The notes: generated by a model not told the origin, from the sequence alone. 64,000 bases of DNA from Diadophis punctatus similis (GCA_023053685.1 JALIGW010000040.1:310001-374000), one strand, 5' to 3'. Shown: positions 29,874 through 41,807, numbered from the stretch's first letter. Numbers and translations: made by a program.

Positions 29874-30590
29874 CTTACAAATTTGCTTTAAAATGTGGTG
29901 AAATATCTTGTGTTTTAAATGATGTGGGCATGAAAGAAGAGCACCACAGCAGCATTTCTTCAAAACCACCTGCTTTCATAGGTTGTTTCTCCCAAGTAGA
30001 AGTTAGGTCTTAGCTTGATTCTATGTCGAGCCGATGCAGCAGTTTGGGGAAAGCATCGGCTCGCCACATATATTCTTAGAGGGCCTGCTGACTATGGGAA
30101 CCTGGGAGGGGTGATTGCATGAGGGAGTAGATGTAACCATAACACATTCTTACTAGATTCTCAAGGCCATCCTTTGTCCAACATCCTGTCCGGAAGCTGG
30201 GAAGAGGAACAGCCACGCTGGCAGAAGATGAGTGGGCAACGTGACCTATTTGGGGGTGTGGGACAAGGGTGTGAACTTTCAACTGGGTGGGAAACTTTGG
30301 GAGCGTCAGATTCGGGTTTCCCACGGAGGTGCCAACATGGCTTCATCAATAAATTGGAACTTTGAGGAATACTTTGCCTTGGACTCTGATTTAAATTTGA
30401 ATGCTATTTGGAACCCTGACATTCTACTTGCTCACCCAAAGTTAATCTGTACTTTTTACAATTCTGAAATAGTAAATCATGCTTTGAGGAATCCTCCAAG
30501 ACAGAGAAGACATGCAAGAAAATCTGACCCTGGGCAGATGATCCCATTTTCTTTCCCTAGTCCTCCCTCCCTCCCTCCCTCCCCCTCCCA
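29874..30590. other. Unassigned stretch
   Basis: No recognised gene or repeat. It ends in a short CCCTCC run before the (TTTA) array. Confidence 0.4.
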
Positions 30591-30591
30591 T

Positions 30592-30654
<63 letters not shown>

Positions 30655-30679
30655 TTTTATTTATTTATTTTATTTTATT

Positions 30680-30710
<31 letters not shown>

Positions 30711-30711
30711 T
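30591..30711 (-). repeat. (TTTA)n array, LINE tail
   Basis: About 120 bp of TTTA with TTTTA variants. It abuts the 3' end of the minus-strand LINE at 30712, so on that strand it is an (AAAT)n tail. Confidence 0.9.
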
Positions 30712-32540
30712 TTGTCAAACATGTATAGGATAGTAGTAATTTGTATAAACATAAGAAAAAAGTAACAATAAAAGAGGACAATAGGACAGTAGGACAGGGA
30801 CGGTAGGCACAGTGGTGCGCTTATGCACGCCCCTTACAGACCTCTTAGAAACGAGGAGAGGTCGACTGTAGACAGTCTAAGGTTAAAGTTTTTGGGGTTT
30901 GGGGAAGAAACCACAGAATCAGGTAGTGCATTCCAGGCATTGATCTCACTGTTGCTGAAGTCGTATTTTCTGCAGTCGAATTTGGAGCGCTTTACATTTA
31001 GTTTGAATCTATTACGTGCTCATGTATTGTTGCGGTTGAAGCTGAAGTAGTCATTAACAGGAAGGACATTTTGGTATATGATTTTATGAACTACATTTAG
31101 ATCAGATTGGAGGCGACGTAGTTGTAAATTGTCTAATCCCAGTATTTGAAGTCTGGTGGAATAAGGTATTTTGTTGTGAGCGGAGGAGTGAAGTACTCTT
31201 CTTGTGAAATATTTCTGGATTCTCTCGATTGTATTTATGTCTGATATGCAGTGCGGGTTCCAGACAGGTGAGCTGTATTCCAGAATTGGTCTAACAAATG
31301 TTTTGTATGCTCTGGTAGTAATGTAATGTTGCCAGAGAAGAAGCTACGCAAGATTAGATTAACCACTCTTAGTGCCTTTTTGGCAATGTTGTTACAGTGG
31401 GCTCTAGCACTTAGGTCGTTGGATATGAGTACTCCAAGGTCTTTGACAGAGTGAGGGTCATCTACAAGTTTGTTTCTTCCAAGTTTGTATTTTGTATTCT
31501 GATTTTTTTTGCCAATGTGTAAGACAGAGCATTTGTTGGTTGAGATTTGAAGTTGCCAGTTGTTTGACCATTCTGCTACATGGTCAAGGTCTTTTTGAAG
31601 GGTAGCAACATTGTCGGTGGTGTTAAATAGTTTAACATCATCAGCAAAGAGAACGCAGTTGCTTATAACATGATCACAAAGATCGTTTATGTAGAGTATG
31701 AAGAGTGTTGGTCCTAGAACACTGCCTTGAGGGACACCACTCTTGACAGGAGCAGGATTTGATATGGCACTTCCCAGTGGTGGGTTCCTACTGGTGCGGT
31801 CCACTCTATAGCACCGGTAGCGGCCCGCTGGTGACGTCACAGTACCGGTGCGGTCGGTTGCCGGTGCCTGGGTGCCACCATTTTTTTAAAAAAATTTTTT
31901 AATTAAAAAAAAAATTTCTTCTGCGCATGCCCAGAAGCCGAGCTTCCGGCACTGAGCATGCACTGCCTTCCTACCCCACAGTGAGTCCAAGCAGGGGAGG
32001 ATGGCTGAGGGAGCACGTGAGACGCTGAAAGAACGGGCGGCAGGAGCTATCTCCATTCCCCTCCCTTCAGCAGTCTGAGAAGCCACGAACGCGCGGTGAT
32101 GATCCTAGGCATTTTTGCACGTTCGAGGCTTCTCGAGCTGCTGAGGGGAGGGGGAACAGGCGGCAGGAGCCTAGGATCATTGAATGGGGAGAAGCATTCA
32201 GGCCGGACGGAGCCTCCTAGAAGAACCGCTGCCGCGGTCTTGCTGCTCCCGCTGTGGGGGGCTGCATTGCAGGTGGTCAATGCCCCCGTGCTTCTCCAGC
32301 CGCTGCCAAGCTCCCGAGGCCCACGCCCACCTGGTCACATGGCTGGCAAGCCACACCCACAAAATAAGCCACGCCTACAGAGTGGTAGTAAAAAAATTAG
32401 GAACCCGCCCCTGGCACTTCCTATTTTGACCACTTGTTGTCTGTTAGACAGGAACGCAGTTATCCAATCATGTAGGGGTCCAGAAATGCCATAGGATTTT
32501 AGTTTCAGAAGTAGTTTGTCATGTACCCATCCTGTACCCA
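30712..32540 (-). pseudogene. Jockey-superfamily LINE (CR1/Rex1-like), split by a hAT insertion
   Basis: The minus strand of 31774-31235 encodes an RT core: [20 protein letters not shown], then a FADD motif (VLFADDVKLF), then KDLGVLISNDLSARAH. The part upstream of the hAT element (about 32530-32414) encodes LLLKLKSYGISGPLHDWITAFL, the preceding RT segment, so the two halves belong together. Downstream codons to 30712 are broken by frameshifts. The 3' end is TTTGTCAAACATGTATAGG with the (TTTA)n tail. A second copy of the same LINE is at 58983-60000. Endonuclease absent. I assign it to the Jockey superfamily; the exact clade is uncertain. Confidence 0.8.
31775..32413 (+). mobile_element. Non-autonomous hAT element, family 1 copy B
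   Basis: CAGTGGTGGGTTCCTACTGG to AGGAACCCGCCCCTG, with perfect 8-bp duplications GCACTTCC at 31767-31774 and 32414-32421. 639 bp, nearly the same sequence and orientation as 176-816. No transposase. Confidence 0.95.
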
Positions 32541-33425
32541 TTATATAGCCATCCTTCTCGGAAACACCTAATATGTGTGGCATACAGCACAACAACAGTT
32601 ACAAAACTCACTAACAATCTAAAAACAATCAAAAATAAATAACCATATAACCTAAACATGTAAAATATATAAAACCCAATAAAGTGGAAGAACAGACATA
32701 GCAAAGCAATTGTGTGCAAAGGGCACAAGGTTCATAAGAGTATGTAGGAAAAACACCCATGCTGATATTTATTTTGCCATCCAGAAACTTTCCTGTTTTG
32801 AAGCCTTTTCATGCTAGGTAGGCAGGTGCTGGAATATTTATAGCATGCGTTAAAACAACTGCAGGGATGGTGTTGATTACCCCAGATCCACCCTCGATGA
32901 AGTGAGTGAGCACCTGGGAGCTTCCCTGGGATATGCAAATCCAGGTGAGTGTCTCCCTGCTGCTGCCTGGGAGCGGCTGGTTGATGGCCCCCAGATGACT
33001 CTGCCGTGCTCATGAATTATGCAGCCTCCACTTATTTATTCTTCAGCTGTGCCTGGAGGCCCTTCAGCTTTGTGTTAAATGTAAAAACAAAGGCACTACA
33101 GAGAGCCGACACAACCCCAAGTGAGAATACACAAACAGCAACAGAGGAGGAGGATGATGAGGAGGAGGAGAGCACTTCCTAGTTGGCCATGTTAAACACC
33201 CTGGACCATCGGAAGGCGGGTGGATAGGGGTTCAACCAGTGATGAATTCTGCTCCCTCAAAGAAATCTATTCAACTGACTTTTTAAATTGATTGTTTGAT
33301 TTCTACAGCCCCCATCTCCACAAGTGACTTTGGGGGCAGCATACATCATAAGTCCCTTAATGCAGCGCAGAGCAGGAAAAGACTGAGAAAGGGAAGCCCA
33401 TAATGTGACATTCATCTGGCACTCA
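32541..33425. other. Unassigned, unique-looking stretch with octamer motif
   Basis: From about 32745 to 33200 the sequence resembles no repeat in the window. It contains a perfect octamer ATGCAAAT at 32933-32940 and CATGAATTATGC near 33011. It could be conserved non-coding DNA; comparison with other squamates is needed. No frame of note. Confidence 0.35.
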
Positions 33426-33429
33426 TGTG

Positions 33430-34397
33430 GCACTCATGTTGACATCAATACCTGGGAGAATCCTGGAAAAGATAATTAAGCAGCGGGTTTGTGAGCATCT
33501 TGAACTGAACAAGGCGATTACTGGAAGTCAGCATGGGTTTGTTTAAAAAGAGATCATGTCACACAAACCTTATTGCCTTATTTGATAAACTGACTAAATT
33601 AGTGGATCGAGGAAATGCTGTGGATATAGTAAGTAAGGCATTTGACACAGTAGACCATAGTCTATTCTTGGTAAGATAGAAAAATATGGAATAGGCAGTA
33701 CCATCATCAGATGGATCCGCAGTTGGCTGACCAACCACACTCAGCTGCAGTCCTCAGTGGCGCTACATCTGTGTGGAGGGAAGCACGCAGAGGGGTACCT
33801 CAAAGGTTCTGCCTTGGGCTTAGTATTCTTCAACATCTTCACAAATGTTCTAGAGAGGGGATAGAAGGGAAACTCAACAAATTTGCAGATGACACCAGAT
33901 AAAGATTGAGAAGGATCTTGATAGACTTGAACATTCGATCCTATTCAATAAGATGCAATTCAATGGTGAGAAAAATAAGGTCCTCTACTTGGTCAGGAAA
34001 AACCAAATGCATAGGTATAGAATAGGAGGAGTTTGACTCAACAGAAGTAACTGTTGAGTGAGCAGTGTGCTGCAGCTGCCAAAAAGGCCTATGCAGTCCT
34101 AGGCTGCATCAACAGAGGGATAGCATCAAGATCAGAGGAAGTGATTGTACTGCTTTATACTGCACTAGTGAGGCCACATTTGGAATACTGTGTCCAGTTT
34201 TGATTACCATAATACAAAAAAGATATTGAGACCCTAAAAAGAATGCAGAGAAGAGCAACAAAGATGATAAAGGATTTGGAGGCTAAACCATACAACGAAT
34301 GGCTAAGTATACTAGGTATGTTTAGCCTAATGAAGAGAAGGCTCAGGGAAGACATGATAGCAGTCTTCCAATACTTGAGGGGCTTTCACAGGAAGAG
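33430..34397 (+). pseudogene. CR1 LINE RT to 3' end, heavily decayed
   Basis: Recognisable pieces on the plus strand: AGCATGGGTTTG near 33520, AGGCATTTGACACAGTAGACC near 33637 (the AFDTVDH motif), a GVPQ remnant near 33790, EGKLNKFADDTR (33866-33902), LEYCVQF near 34180, then the CR1 3' region to GAGGGGCTTTCACAGG. Many stops and frameshifts. It would encode the CR1 reverse transcriptase, which nicks DNA with a separate endonuclease (missing here). Confidence 0.82.
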
Positions 34398-34445
34398 CAA
34401 TAGCAATAGAACTTAAACATATATACTGCTTCATAGTGCTTTTCA
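34398..34445 (-). mobile_element. SINE 3' fragment
   Basis: CAATAGCAATAGAACTTAAAC and TATACTGCTTCATAGTGC match the tail end of the squamate SINE on the minus strand. Confidence 0.7.
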
Positions 34446-34448
34446 TCC

Positions 34449-34449
34449 T

Positions 34450-34492
<43 letters not shown>

Positions 34493-34495
34493 TTT
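34449..34495 (-). repeat. (TTTA)n of an L2 tail, host of the L1 insertion
   Basis: TTTA array followed by GGCAGTTTTTCT, which continues after the L1 as TATGCCGCCC at 36409: the reverse of an L2 3' end. So the L2 tail was split by the L1. Confidence 0.75.
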
Positions 34496-34507
34496 GGCAG
34501 TTTTTCT

Positions 34508-36391
34508 TTTTTTAATAAAATAATCTTTATTAATTATGTAAAAAAGACAAACAAACATACAAACAAACATAAAAACATGTATAAACATATGTATATATAA
34601 ATAGAGTAACAAATATCTTTGAGTATAGAAAACATTGAACATTGAACATACATGTCAACCATCTCGTCGACACTATCCTTTTACAGCCTAGTCATACAAA
34701 AACATGTTTATTCTTTATAGTTATTATTTACATCATTATCTTTCTTATATCTTCCAATATTTTCCTTATTCTTTTCTCTTATTATATTATGTTCAGTCTA
34801 TTATCATTACAATAAAGCAATTTTCCCTTTTTCAACAATGGTTCTTTTGTTCAGCTTGATTAATATTTTATAACCTTGTAAAATTGTATACATTCCGATA
34901 TTTTGTTCCGGTCTTTGCGAAAAAGTAGACATTTGTTATTATTTATACTGTCTAAGATCATGACACATAATGTGTCTAAGATCATGACACATAATTATAG
35001 CAATTTTTGATATTTATTTTGGTTAAGCCAATTATACCACCTGTCCCAAGTTTTATAGAATTCAGAGTCATCTTTGTCTTGCATTTCCAGTGACATCCTA
35101 CTAAGTTCTGTGCATTCAAATACTTTATTAATGAGATTTAACGTAGTTGGGATTTTTTCGGTTTTCCAAATTTGTGCATATATAATTCTTGCGGCTGTTG
35201 TAATGTGTAGAATTATATATCTGTCTTCGTTCGTCATTTTTTCTCTGAAAATACCTAATAAGAAAGGCTCCGGCTTTAGGGGGATCGTTTTTGAGGTTAT
35301 TTGTTCAAGGCAGTTTTTGATCTTAATCCAAAAGTTTTTCGCTTTGGGGCAGGTCCACCATAGATGGTAGTATGTTCCTATACCTTCTTTACACTTCCAA
35401 CACTTTGGGGAAAGTTTCGGGAACATTTTTGCCAATCGTGCTGGAGGAAGGTGCCACCGGTAAAACATTTTGTATATGTTTTCTTTGTATGGTATCGCCA
35501 GTGTTAGTTTATAATTTATAGACCAAATTTTTTCCCATTCGTTTAAATTAATTGGATAACCAAAGTTTTGTGCCCACGCAATCATTGAGCCTTTTACCAC
35601 CTCTTCGAATAGATTATATTGGAGTAGGAAATTATATAGTTTGGAAATCATTTTTTTGTCATTGCCCATTAATATTCTATCTAAGTCACATTTTTTTTGA
35701 AATCCGTATTTTATTTTATCTTTATTGTATTTTGATTTGACCTGTAAATAGTGCCACCAATCAAGGTCTATTCCTTTTTCTTTAAGTTCTTGTTTTGAGA
35801 ACATCTCATTGTGTTCGTCTAGGAGTTGTTGATATGTTATAATCTTATTTACGTCTAAAAGGTTCGGGTATATAATTGCTTCAGTTGGTGATATCCATTT
35901 TGGAACACTTCTATAATGGTCCTTCCTTATTGTTAGCCACGTGTCTAATAGGTTCTTTCTTATATAATGTCGGCGGAAATATGTATGTGTTTTATATGTG
36001 TCCCCCCATAAGAAGGCGTGCCAACCTATCTGCAAATTGAAACCCTCTAGGGTTAATATCCTTCTGTTTTTGAGTGTGATCCATTCCCTCATCCAATTGA
36101 GTGTAGCAGATTGGTGGTATAGCTCCCAGTTAGGGAGACCAAATCCTCCTATGGTCTTGAAGAAGTTTCAGTTTGATCCTCGCTTTTCTTTTGGCCCATA
36201 TGAATTTGTGAATCATTTTATTTAAATTTGAAAAAACTGTTTTGTTCAACTTTATTGGAATTACCTGGAATAGGAATAAGATCTTGGGTAAGATGTTCAT
36301 TTTGATTGTCGCAATTTTACCCATGAATGATAATTGAAGTTTTGACCATCCGTCAAGGTCCTTACTAATTTTCTGTATTAGTTTTATATAA
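34508..36391 (-). pseudogene. L1-clade LINE, 5'-truncated ORF2 C-terminus, with 18-bp target duplication
   Basis: Direct repeats TTATTTGGCAGTTTTTCT lie at 34490-34507 and 36392-36409, and an A-rich tail (T-rich on plus) follows the left one: target-primed insertion on the minus strand. Two frames, 36324-36130 (IKMNILPKILFLFQVIPI) and 36092-34995 (365 codons), encode the ORF2 part after the RT core, including LQIGWHAFLWG and the C-terminal cysteine motif CWKCKEGIGTYYHLWWTC. One frameshift separates them near 36110. The RT catalytic core and endonuclease are missing because the copy is 5'-truncated. Related to, but not the same subfamily as, the L1 at 61.2-64 kb. Confidence 0.92.
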
Positions 36392-36409
36392 TTATTTGGC
36401 AGTTTTTCT

Positions 36410-36435
36410 ATGCCGCCCTACTCCCTCAGGGTCTA
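36410..36435 (-). repeat. L2 3' tail remnant
   Basis: ATGCCGCCCTACTCCCTCAGG is the reverse of the L2 3' end (GCCGCCCTGAGTCCC in the 14-kb copy). Confidence 0.6.
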
Positions 36436-37618
36436 GGACAGTTCGCCTCCTCCACTCTGCCACACCTGTTTTGTCCCCAGCCTTCCGCCCCCAAACAATT
36501 CGGCTCTGCCTTTTCTCCTTGGCCCCTTAGCCTAACGGGCCAAAAAGCCAGTTCACCCCGGGCTTTTGGCCGCAAGGGACACTTTGCCCCCAGCCAATCA
36601 GAGGAGCAAGAATCCCACCCCCTTGGAAGCAGCCTTTTTAGGAGAAGGAACGGGGGACAAGTCTTCTCTCTCTTGCTTAAAAGAGACACGTTTTTCAGAT
36701 GGTCCCAATGAAGGAAAGGGGTGGTGAATATGGCAATCGGAACTGATTAACACAAGATGGTAATTATTCCATTGCATTGAGTCAGACAAGGCTACTGTTT
36801 TTGAACTGCGGTGATTTAGATAAATTAAGAAGAGTTGTTTATGGACAACTGTTATCAGGAGTATCGCCTGGCTCCAGGAAATTCCAGACTGGAACAGGGA
36901 CCAGAAGTCATGGAGGAAAGACCTATGGACCTCTGGAATCTTGGGGAGAAAAATGGAAGCCTTAAATTACAAATGCTTATACAAATACACCTGAGCAGTA
37001 CAAGACACACAATGAAAGGGAAAATATATGGCCTCCATTGTTCCCTGTATTGGATCCCCCCCAAAGCACTTTTCCTCCCTCCCCTTTCTTTCATTGGGCC
37101 CCTCTGAAAAACATGTCTCTTTTAAGCAAGAGAGGGAGTCCAGCTAGAAGCACTCTTCCTCCCTCCCCTTTCCTTCATTGGTACCCTCTGAAAAACGTGT
37201 CTCTTTTAAGCAAGAGAGGGAGTCCAGCTAGAAGCACTCTTCCTCCCTCCCCTTTCCTTCATTGGGACCCTCTGAAAAACGTGTCTCTTTTAAGCAAGAG
37301 AGGGAGTCCAGCTAGAAGCACTCTTCCTCCCTCCCCTTTCCTTCATTGGGACCCTCTGAAAAACGTGTCTCTTTTAAGCAAGAGAGGGAAGACTTGTCCC
37401 CCGTTCCTTCTCCTAAAAAGGCTGCTTCCAAGGGGGTGGGATTCTTGCTCCTCTGATTGGCTGGGGGCAAAGTGTCCCGTGCGCCCAAAAGCCCGGGGTG
37501 AACTGGCTTTTTGGCCCGTTAGGCTAAGGGGCCAAGGAGAAAAGGCAGAGCCGGATTGTTTGGGGGCGGAAGGCTGGGGACAAAACAGATGCGGCAGAAT
37601 GGAGGAGGCGAACAGTCC
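36436..37618. repeat. Inverted-repeat structure, about 285-bp arms with 84-bp tandem array
   Basis: The arm at 36436-36721 (GGACAGTTCGCCTCCTCC onward) is inverted at 37334-37618. The arms share CCAATCAGAGGAGCAAG, ACTTTGCCCCC and the TTTAAGCAAGAGAG segment. Between them lies about 330 bp of unique sequence plus four copies of an 84-bp unit (period read from the repeated AGTCCAGCTAGAAGC at 37137, 37221 and 37305). The unit length is a multiple of 3, so it makes a 208-codon frame of 28-residue repeats (SPARSTLPPSPF), which I judge an artefact. No target duplication or transposase seen. Class unknown. Confidence 0.75.
37053..37388 (+). repeat. 84-bp tandem repeat, about 4 copies
   Basis: Units contain CACTCTTCCTCCCTCCCC, TTCATTGGGACCC and TGTCTCTTTTAAGCAAGAG. 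The first unit is the most diverged; the last merges into the inverted arm. Confidence 0.9.
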
Positions 37619-37635
37619 CATTCTGACTCCCTCAG

Positions 37636-40600
37636 GACTCAGGGTGGCGTACAACATTTTATGAAAACTCCAAACAAATAATTTAAAAAGGCAATTTAAA
37701 AACAATTAAAAAAAACATATAAACACCATACATACATGGGGGAGACATCAGATATAAAGTTGTCTCAAACTCACCCCACCTGCAAGAAGAGCCATGTCTT
37801 AATGGCTTTTTGAAAGGCCAGCAAGGTGGGGATGATTCGGATCTCTGGGGGAAGTTGGTTCCAGAGAGCAAGGGCCCCTACAGAGAAGGCCCTGCCCCTA
37901 GGCCCTGCCAGTCGGCACTGTTTGGCTGACGGGACCTGGAGGAGACCCACTCTGTGGGACCTGACCGGTCGAAGGGAAGAATGAGGCAGAATGCGGTCCC
38001 GGAGATAGCCTGGTCCTAAGCCATGTAGGGCTTTAAAGATGATGATCAGCACCTTGAATTGTACCCGGAGACCAATGGGCAGCCAATGCAGCTGGCGGAG
38101 TATAGGTGTTACTTGGGTGTACCTTGAAACACCCACCACAGCACGCGCAGCTGCATTTTGCACCAGTTGAAGTCTCCGAATACTCTTCAAGGGCAGCCCC
38201 ATGTAGAGCGCATTGCAGTAGTCCAATCGAGAGGTGACAAGGGCATGAGTGACCGTGAGTAGAGCCTCCTTCTCCAAGTATGGTCGCAATTGGTGCACCA
38301 GGCAAATTTGTGCAAAAGCTCCCCTAGCCACAGCTGCAAGGTGTTGGTCTAATTTTAGCTGTGGATCTAGGAGGACTCCCAAATTGCGAACCCATTCTGA
38401 GGGAGTCAATTTTTCTCCCTCAAGAACCAAGGAGGGACAGTCGACATAGTCCTTCGGAGGCAATATCCAGAGCCACTCAGTCTTATCGGGGTTGAGTCTG
38501 AGTCTGTTTCTCCCCATCCAGGTCCTAACGTTGTCCAGGCACCGGCACATCACATCAACCACCTCTCTGAATTGAGACGGGGTGGTGATGTACAGCTGGG
38601 TGTCGTCAGCGTACTGTTGGAACCTCACCCCATGTCTACAGATGATCTCCCCCAGTGGTTTCATGTAAATGTTAAACAGGATGGGAGAGAGGACCGAACC
38701 CTGCGGCACCCCACAAATCAGGGGCCTAGGAGACGACCTCTGCCCACCTGCTAATACCGACTGCATCCTGTCGGTGAGATAAGAGGAGAATCACCGTAAA
38801 ATGGTGCCTCCCACTCCCAACTCGCCAAGACGATGCAGAAGGATACCATGGTAGATGGTATCGAAAGCCGCTGAGAGGTCAAGTAGCACCAGGATGGAGG
38901 AATTACCCCCATCCCGGGCTCACCAGAGATCATCCATCAGGGCAACCAAGGCAGTTTCTGTGTTGTTACCGCACCTGAAACCCGACTGATAGGAATCTAG
39001 ATGATCAGTTTCCTCCAATAACCGCAGGAGCTGAAAAGCTACCACCTTCTCCACAACTTTACCTATAAAAGGCAAGTTGGAGACCGGACGAAAGTTCTTC
39101 AAATCCGCTGGATCCAGGGAAGGCTTCTTGAGGAGGGGTCTCACCACCGCAACTTTTAACGGTTGCGGTAAGGATCCCTCCCTCAAAGAAGGGTTGACGA
39201 CCGCCTGGATCCAGCCGCGTGCCACCTCTCTGCTGGCCGAAACCAACCAGGAGGGGCACAGGTCCAATAAACAGGTGGCAGAGCTCATCGCCCCCACAGC
39301 CTTGTCCACATCATCAGGAGAAACAGGCTCAAACTCCTCCCACAATGCTGGACCAAGACTTGCCCCTGTCAACTCAATGTACTCTGCCCAGCTAGAGTCC
39401 AGGTTCGACTGAATCTGAGCAACTTTATCCATCAGAAACTGCGAGTATTCCTCAGCTCTACCTTGCAAGTGTTCCTCGCTCCCCCCTTTTGCAAGGAGGG
39501 CACGAGTTACCCTAAACAAGGTGGCTGGATGAGAATCTGGGGACGCAATAAGAGCAGAAAAATGAGATCGTTTTGCCACCCCTATCGCCACTAAATAAGA
39601 CTTAATAAAAGTTCTTAGAAGTGTTCGATCGGACTCGGTTTTACTGGCTCTCCAGTATCGCTCCAGACATCTCTTGTGGCGTTTCATCTCCTGGAGCTCC
39701 TCGGTAAACCAGGGAGCTTTCCGGGATCCACTGCCACGGAGAGGTCACAAAGGCGCAATCCGATCTAATGCCCCTGCTGCCGCGGTGTTCCAGGCAGCCA
39801 CCAGGGCCTCAGACGAATTGTGTACCAGGGTTTCAGGTATTTCCCCAAGTTCCCTCTGGAATCCTTCCGGCTCCATTAGGCGCCTGGGGCGGAACCACCT
39901 AGTCGGTCCCACCTCCCTGCGGAGGAGGAGTGGGGCTGTGAAATCCAACCTCAGTAAGAAATTGTCTGACCATGACAACGGGGTGATGGCTATATCCCCT
40001 ACATTCAGATCATGTCTCCACTGCCTTGAAAGAAACACTAGGTCAAGCGTGTGACCTCCCTCATGAGTCGGACCCTGGATTACAGGTCAGGTCCATGGTT
40101 GTCATGGAATCCATGAACTCCTGAGCTGCACCAGAGGGTTTGCCCACCGAGGGCAGGTTGAAGTCCCCCAGCACCATGAGCCTGGGGAACTCCACCGCCA
40201 GGCTAGCTATCGCCTCAAGCAGCTCAGGCAGGGCCTTAGTAACGTAGCTGGGAGGCAGGTACGCCAACAAAAGGCCCACCTGAACCCCTAAGTCCAACTT
40301 CAGAAAGAGCGTCTCACACCCGACAATCTCCGGGGCAGGGATCCTACGAGGATGCAGATTTCGGCGCGTTATAATAGCCACTCCTCCTCCCCTTCCCTGG
40401 GGTCGGGAATGGTGCTGCACTGAGAACCCATCTGGGCATATCTTGGAGAGGGCTACTCCCCCCTCCTGTCCCAGTCAGGTCTCAGTTATACATACCAGGT
40501 CCGCCCCCTCCTCGGTGATTAGATCACGAATCACGGGGGCTTTGTTGACAATTGACCTGGTGTTCAGCAGCAACATTCTGAGCCCAGGGCCCTGAAAACC

Positions 40601-40740
40601 CTGGTTGCCAGGTTCTCGGGTTGAGCAAGATGGAACCACATTAGAGGGGCCGGAACAAGGGATCGCTTGTAAACAGCGAGGTCTTATTCCCCGAGAGCGG
40701 CTCGCCCCTCTGCTCCTGCCATATCTACCTCTAAATCTAC
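37636..40740 (-). pseudogene. L2-clade LINE, near full length, endonuclease plus RT, decayed
   Basis: Read on the minus strand: an AP endonuclease remnant (about 40640-40061) with GRGGGVAIITRR, LLLAYLPPSY and GDFNLPS; a linker (40038-39745); RT (39687-38920) with LLKKPSLDPADLKNFRPVSN; then 38766-37771 with GVPQGSVLSPILFNIYM, YADD at 38613-38602, LDYCNALYMGLP and LWNQLPPEIR. The 3' end, GTACGCCACCCTGAG, is at about 37640. Stops at 39747-39745 and 38922-38920 are TGA where the 12-kb copy has CGA, consistent with CpG decay; there is a frameshift near 40050. Its protein would nick and reverse-transcribe at the insertion site, but the copy is dead. Confidence 0.9.
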
Positions 40741-40751
40741 CTCCTTGCTAA

Positions 40752-40920
40752 ATGATTTCCTGAGTCAGCATATTGCCTCCAACAATCTGGGTCCTCATTT
40801 TACTGACCGTGGAAGGATGGAAGGCTGAGTTAACCTTGAGCCAGTCAGGATCGAACTGCTGGCAGTCAGCAGTTAGCCTGAAATACATTCTAACCACTGT
40901 GCCACCACAGCTCACAGCCA
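40752..40920 (-). mobile_element. Squamate SINE, partial
   Basis: CCAACAATCTGGGTCCTCAT, GGAAGGATGGAAGGCTGAG and CATTCTAACCACTGTGCC are the reverse of the SINE body and A box. The 3' tail is missing on the left. Confidence 0.82.
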
Positions 40921-40947
40921 TCAATTTATTCTCCATAGCGACTGAGG

Positions 40948-41251
40948 CAGTGGAGGGTTCCGGTTATATTCGCTACCGGTGCGCATCACGAACATGCGCA
41001 GAAGTGAACTTGCGTTCCATCGGGCGATTTCACTTCCGCGCATGCTTAGGACGACATTGCAAGCCGAAACACAGCTGAGGAGCCTCTCAGCTGTGCTTCA
41101 GAGGTAGAATAAAGGTCGGTATTAAAAAAAGGGCGGGTGGGAGGGCTTTTTCCCGAGAGCTCAGGACGCGGAGAAGCGCCAGAAAATGATGTCATCGCTG
41201 GGCTCCTCCTGGAGCTGCGCTCCACACCGCACCGGTAGGAACCCACCACTG
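40948..41251. mobile_element. Non-autonomous hAT element, family 1, 304-bp derivative
   Basis: CAGTGGAGGGTTCCGG to CCGGTAGGAACCCACCACTG, flanked by perfect 8-bp duplications GACTGAGG at 40940-40947 and 41252-41259. It shares ACCGGTGCG and the termini with the 640-bp copies but has a different interior. Confidence 0.94.
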
Positions 41252-41252
41252 G

Positions 41253-41480
41253 ACTGAGGGCAGGACAAGAAGCAATGGGTGGAAGTCCATCAGAGGAAGA
41301 TATATTGAAAATAATCAATGGAGCAGTTTGCCTCCCAGAGTTGTTGGTGCTCCATCACTGAAGGTTTTCAAGAAAAGATTGGACAACCATTTGTCCAAGA
41401 TACAGATTAACAGAGCTGGAAGGGACCTTGTATTGTAGGTCATCTAGTCCAACCTCCCGTCCAAACAGGAGACCCTACAC
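41253..41480. mobile_element. Two CR1 3' pieces in opposite orientation
   Basis: 41253-41400 is CR1 3' region on the plus strand (GGTGCTCCATCACTGAAGG). 41402-41480 is CR1 3' end on the minus strand (AGCTGGAAGGGACCTTG, GGTCATCTAGTCCAACC). Confidence 0.78.
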
Positions 41481-41600
41481 CAGGGGTAGGTTCCAATTTT
41501 TTTTACTACCACTCTGTGGGCATGTCTTAATTTTGTGGGCATGTCTTAATTTTGTGGGAATGGCTTGATGGTCATGTGACCAGGTGGGTGTGGCCAACTC
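41481..41600. mobile_element. hAT family 1 end fragment
   Basis: CAGGGGTAGGTTCC, then TTTTTTACTACCACTCTGTGG, as at the right end (inverted) of the copies at 176-816 and 55643-56404. The opposite terminus was not found. Confidence 0.6.
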
Positions 41601-41807
41601 AATGTCACTCACGTCAAGGGGTGCCTCGCTTGGCCCCTCCCCTCCCAGCCATTTCTTGTCACACCCAGCCTCAAGGTATCTATAGAACTGTAAAAATGTT
41701 GTTCACCTTTTTTCAACTTTATTATCTAAATACTATAGATGTACTTTCATGGACCACTGAAAGGAGGAAATGGCTCACACGCTTTGCCCAAGAGTGTGAT
41801 AGACCAG

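Noticed and set aside
37038..37664. 208-codon frame with 28-residue repeats
   Set aside because: The 84-bp tandem unit is a multiple of three, so any open unit yields a long frame. No start context or homologous protein known to me.
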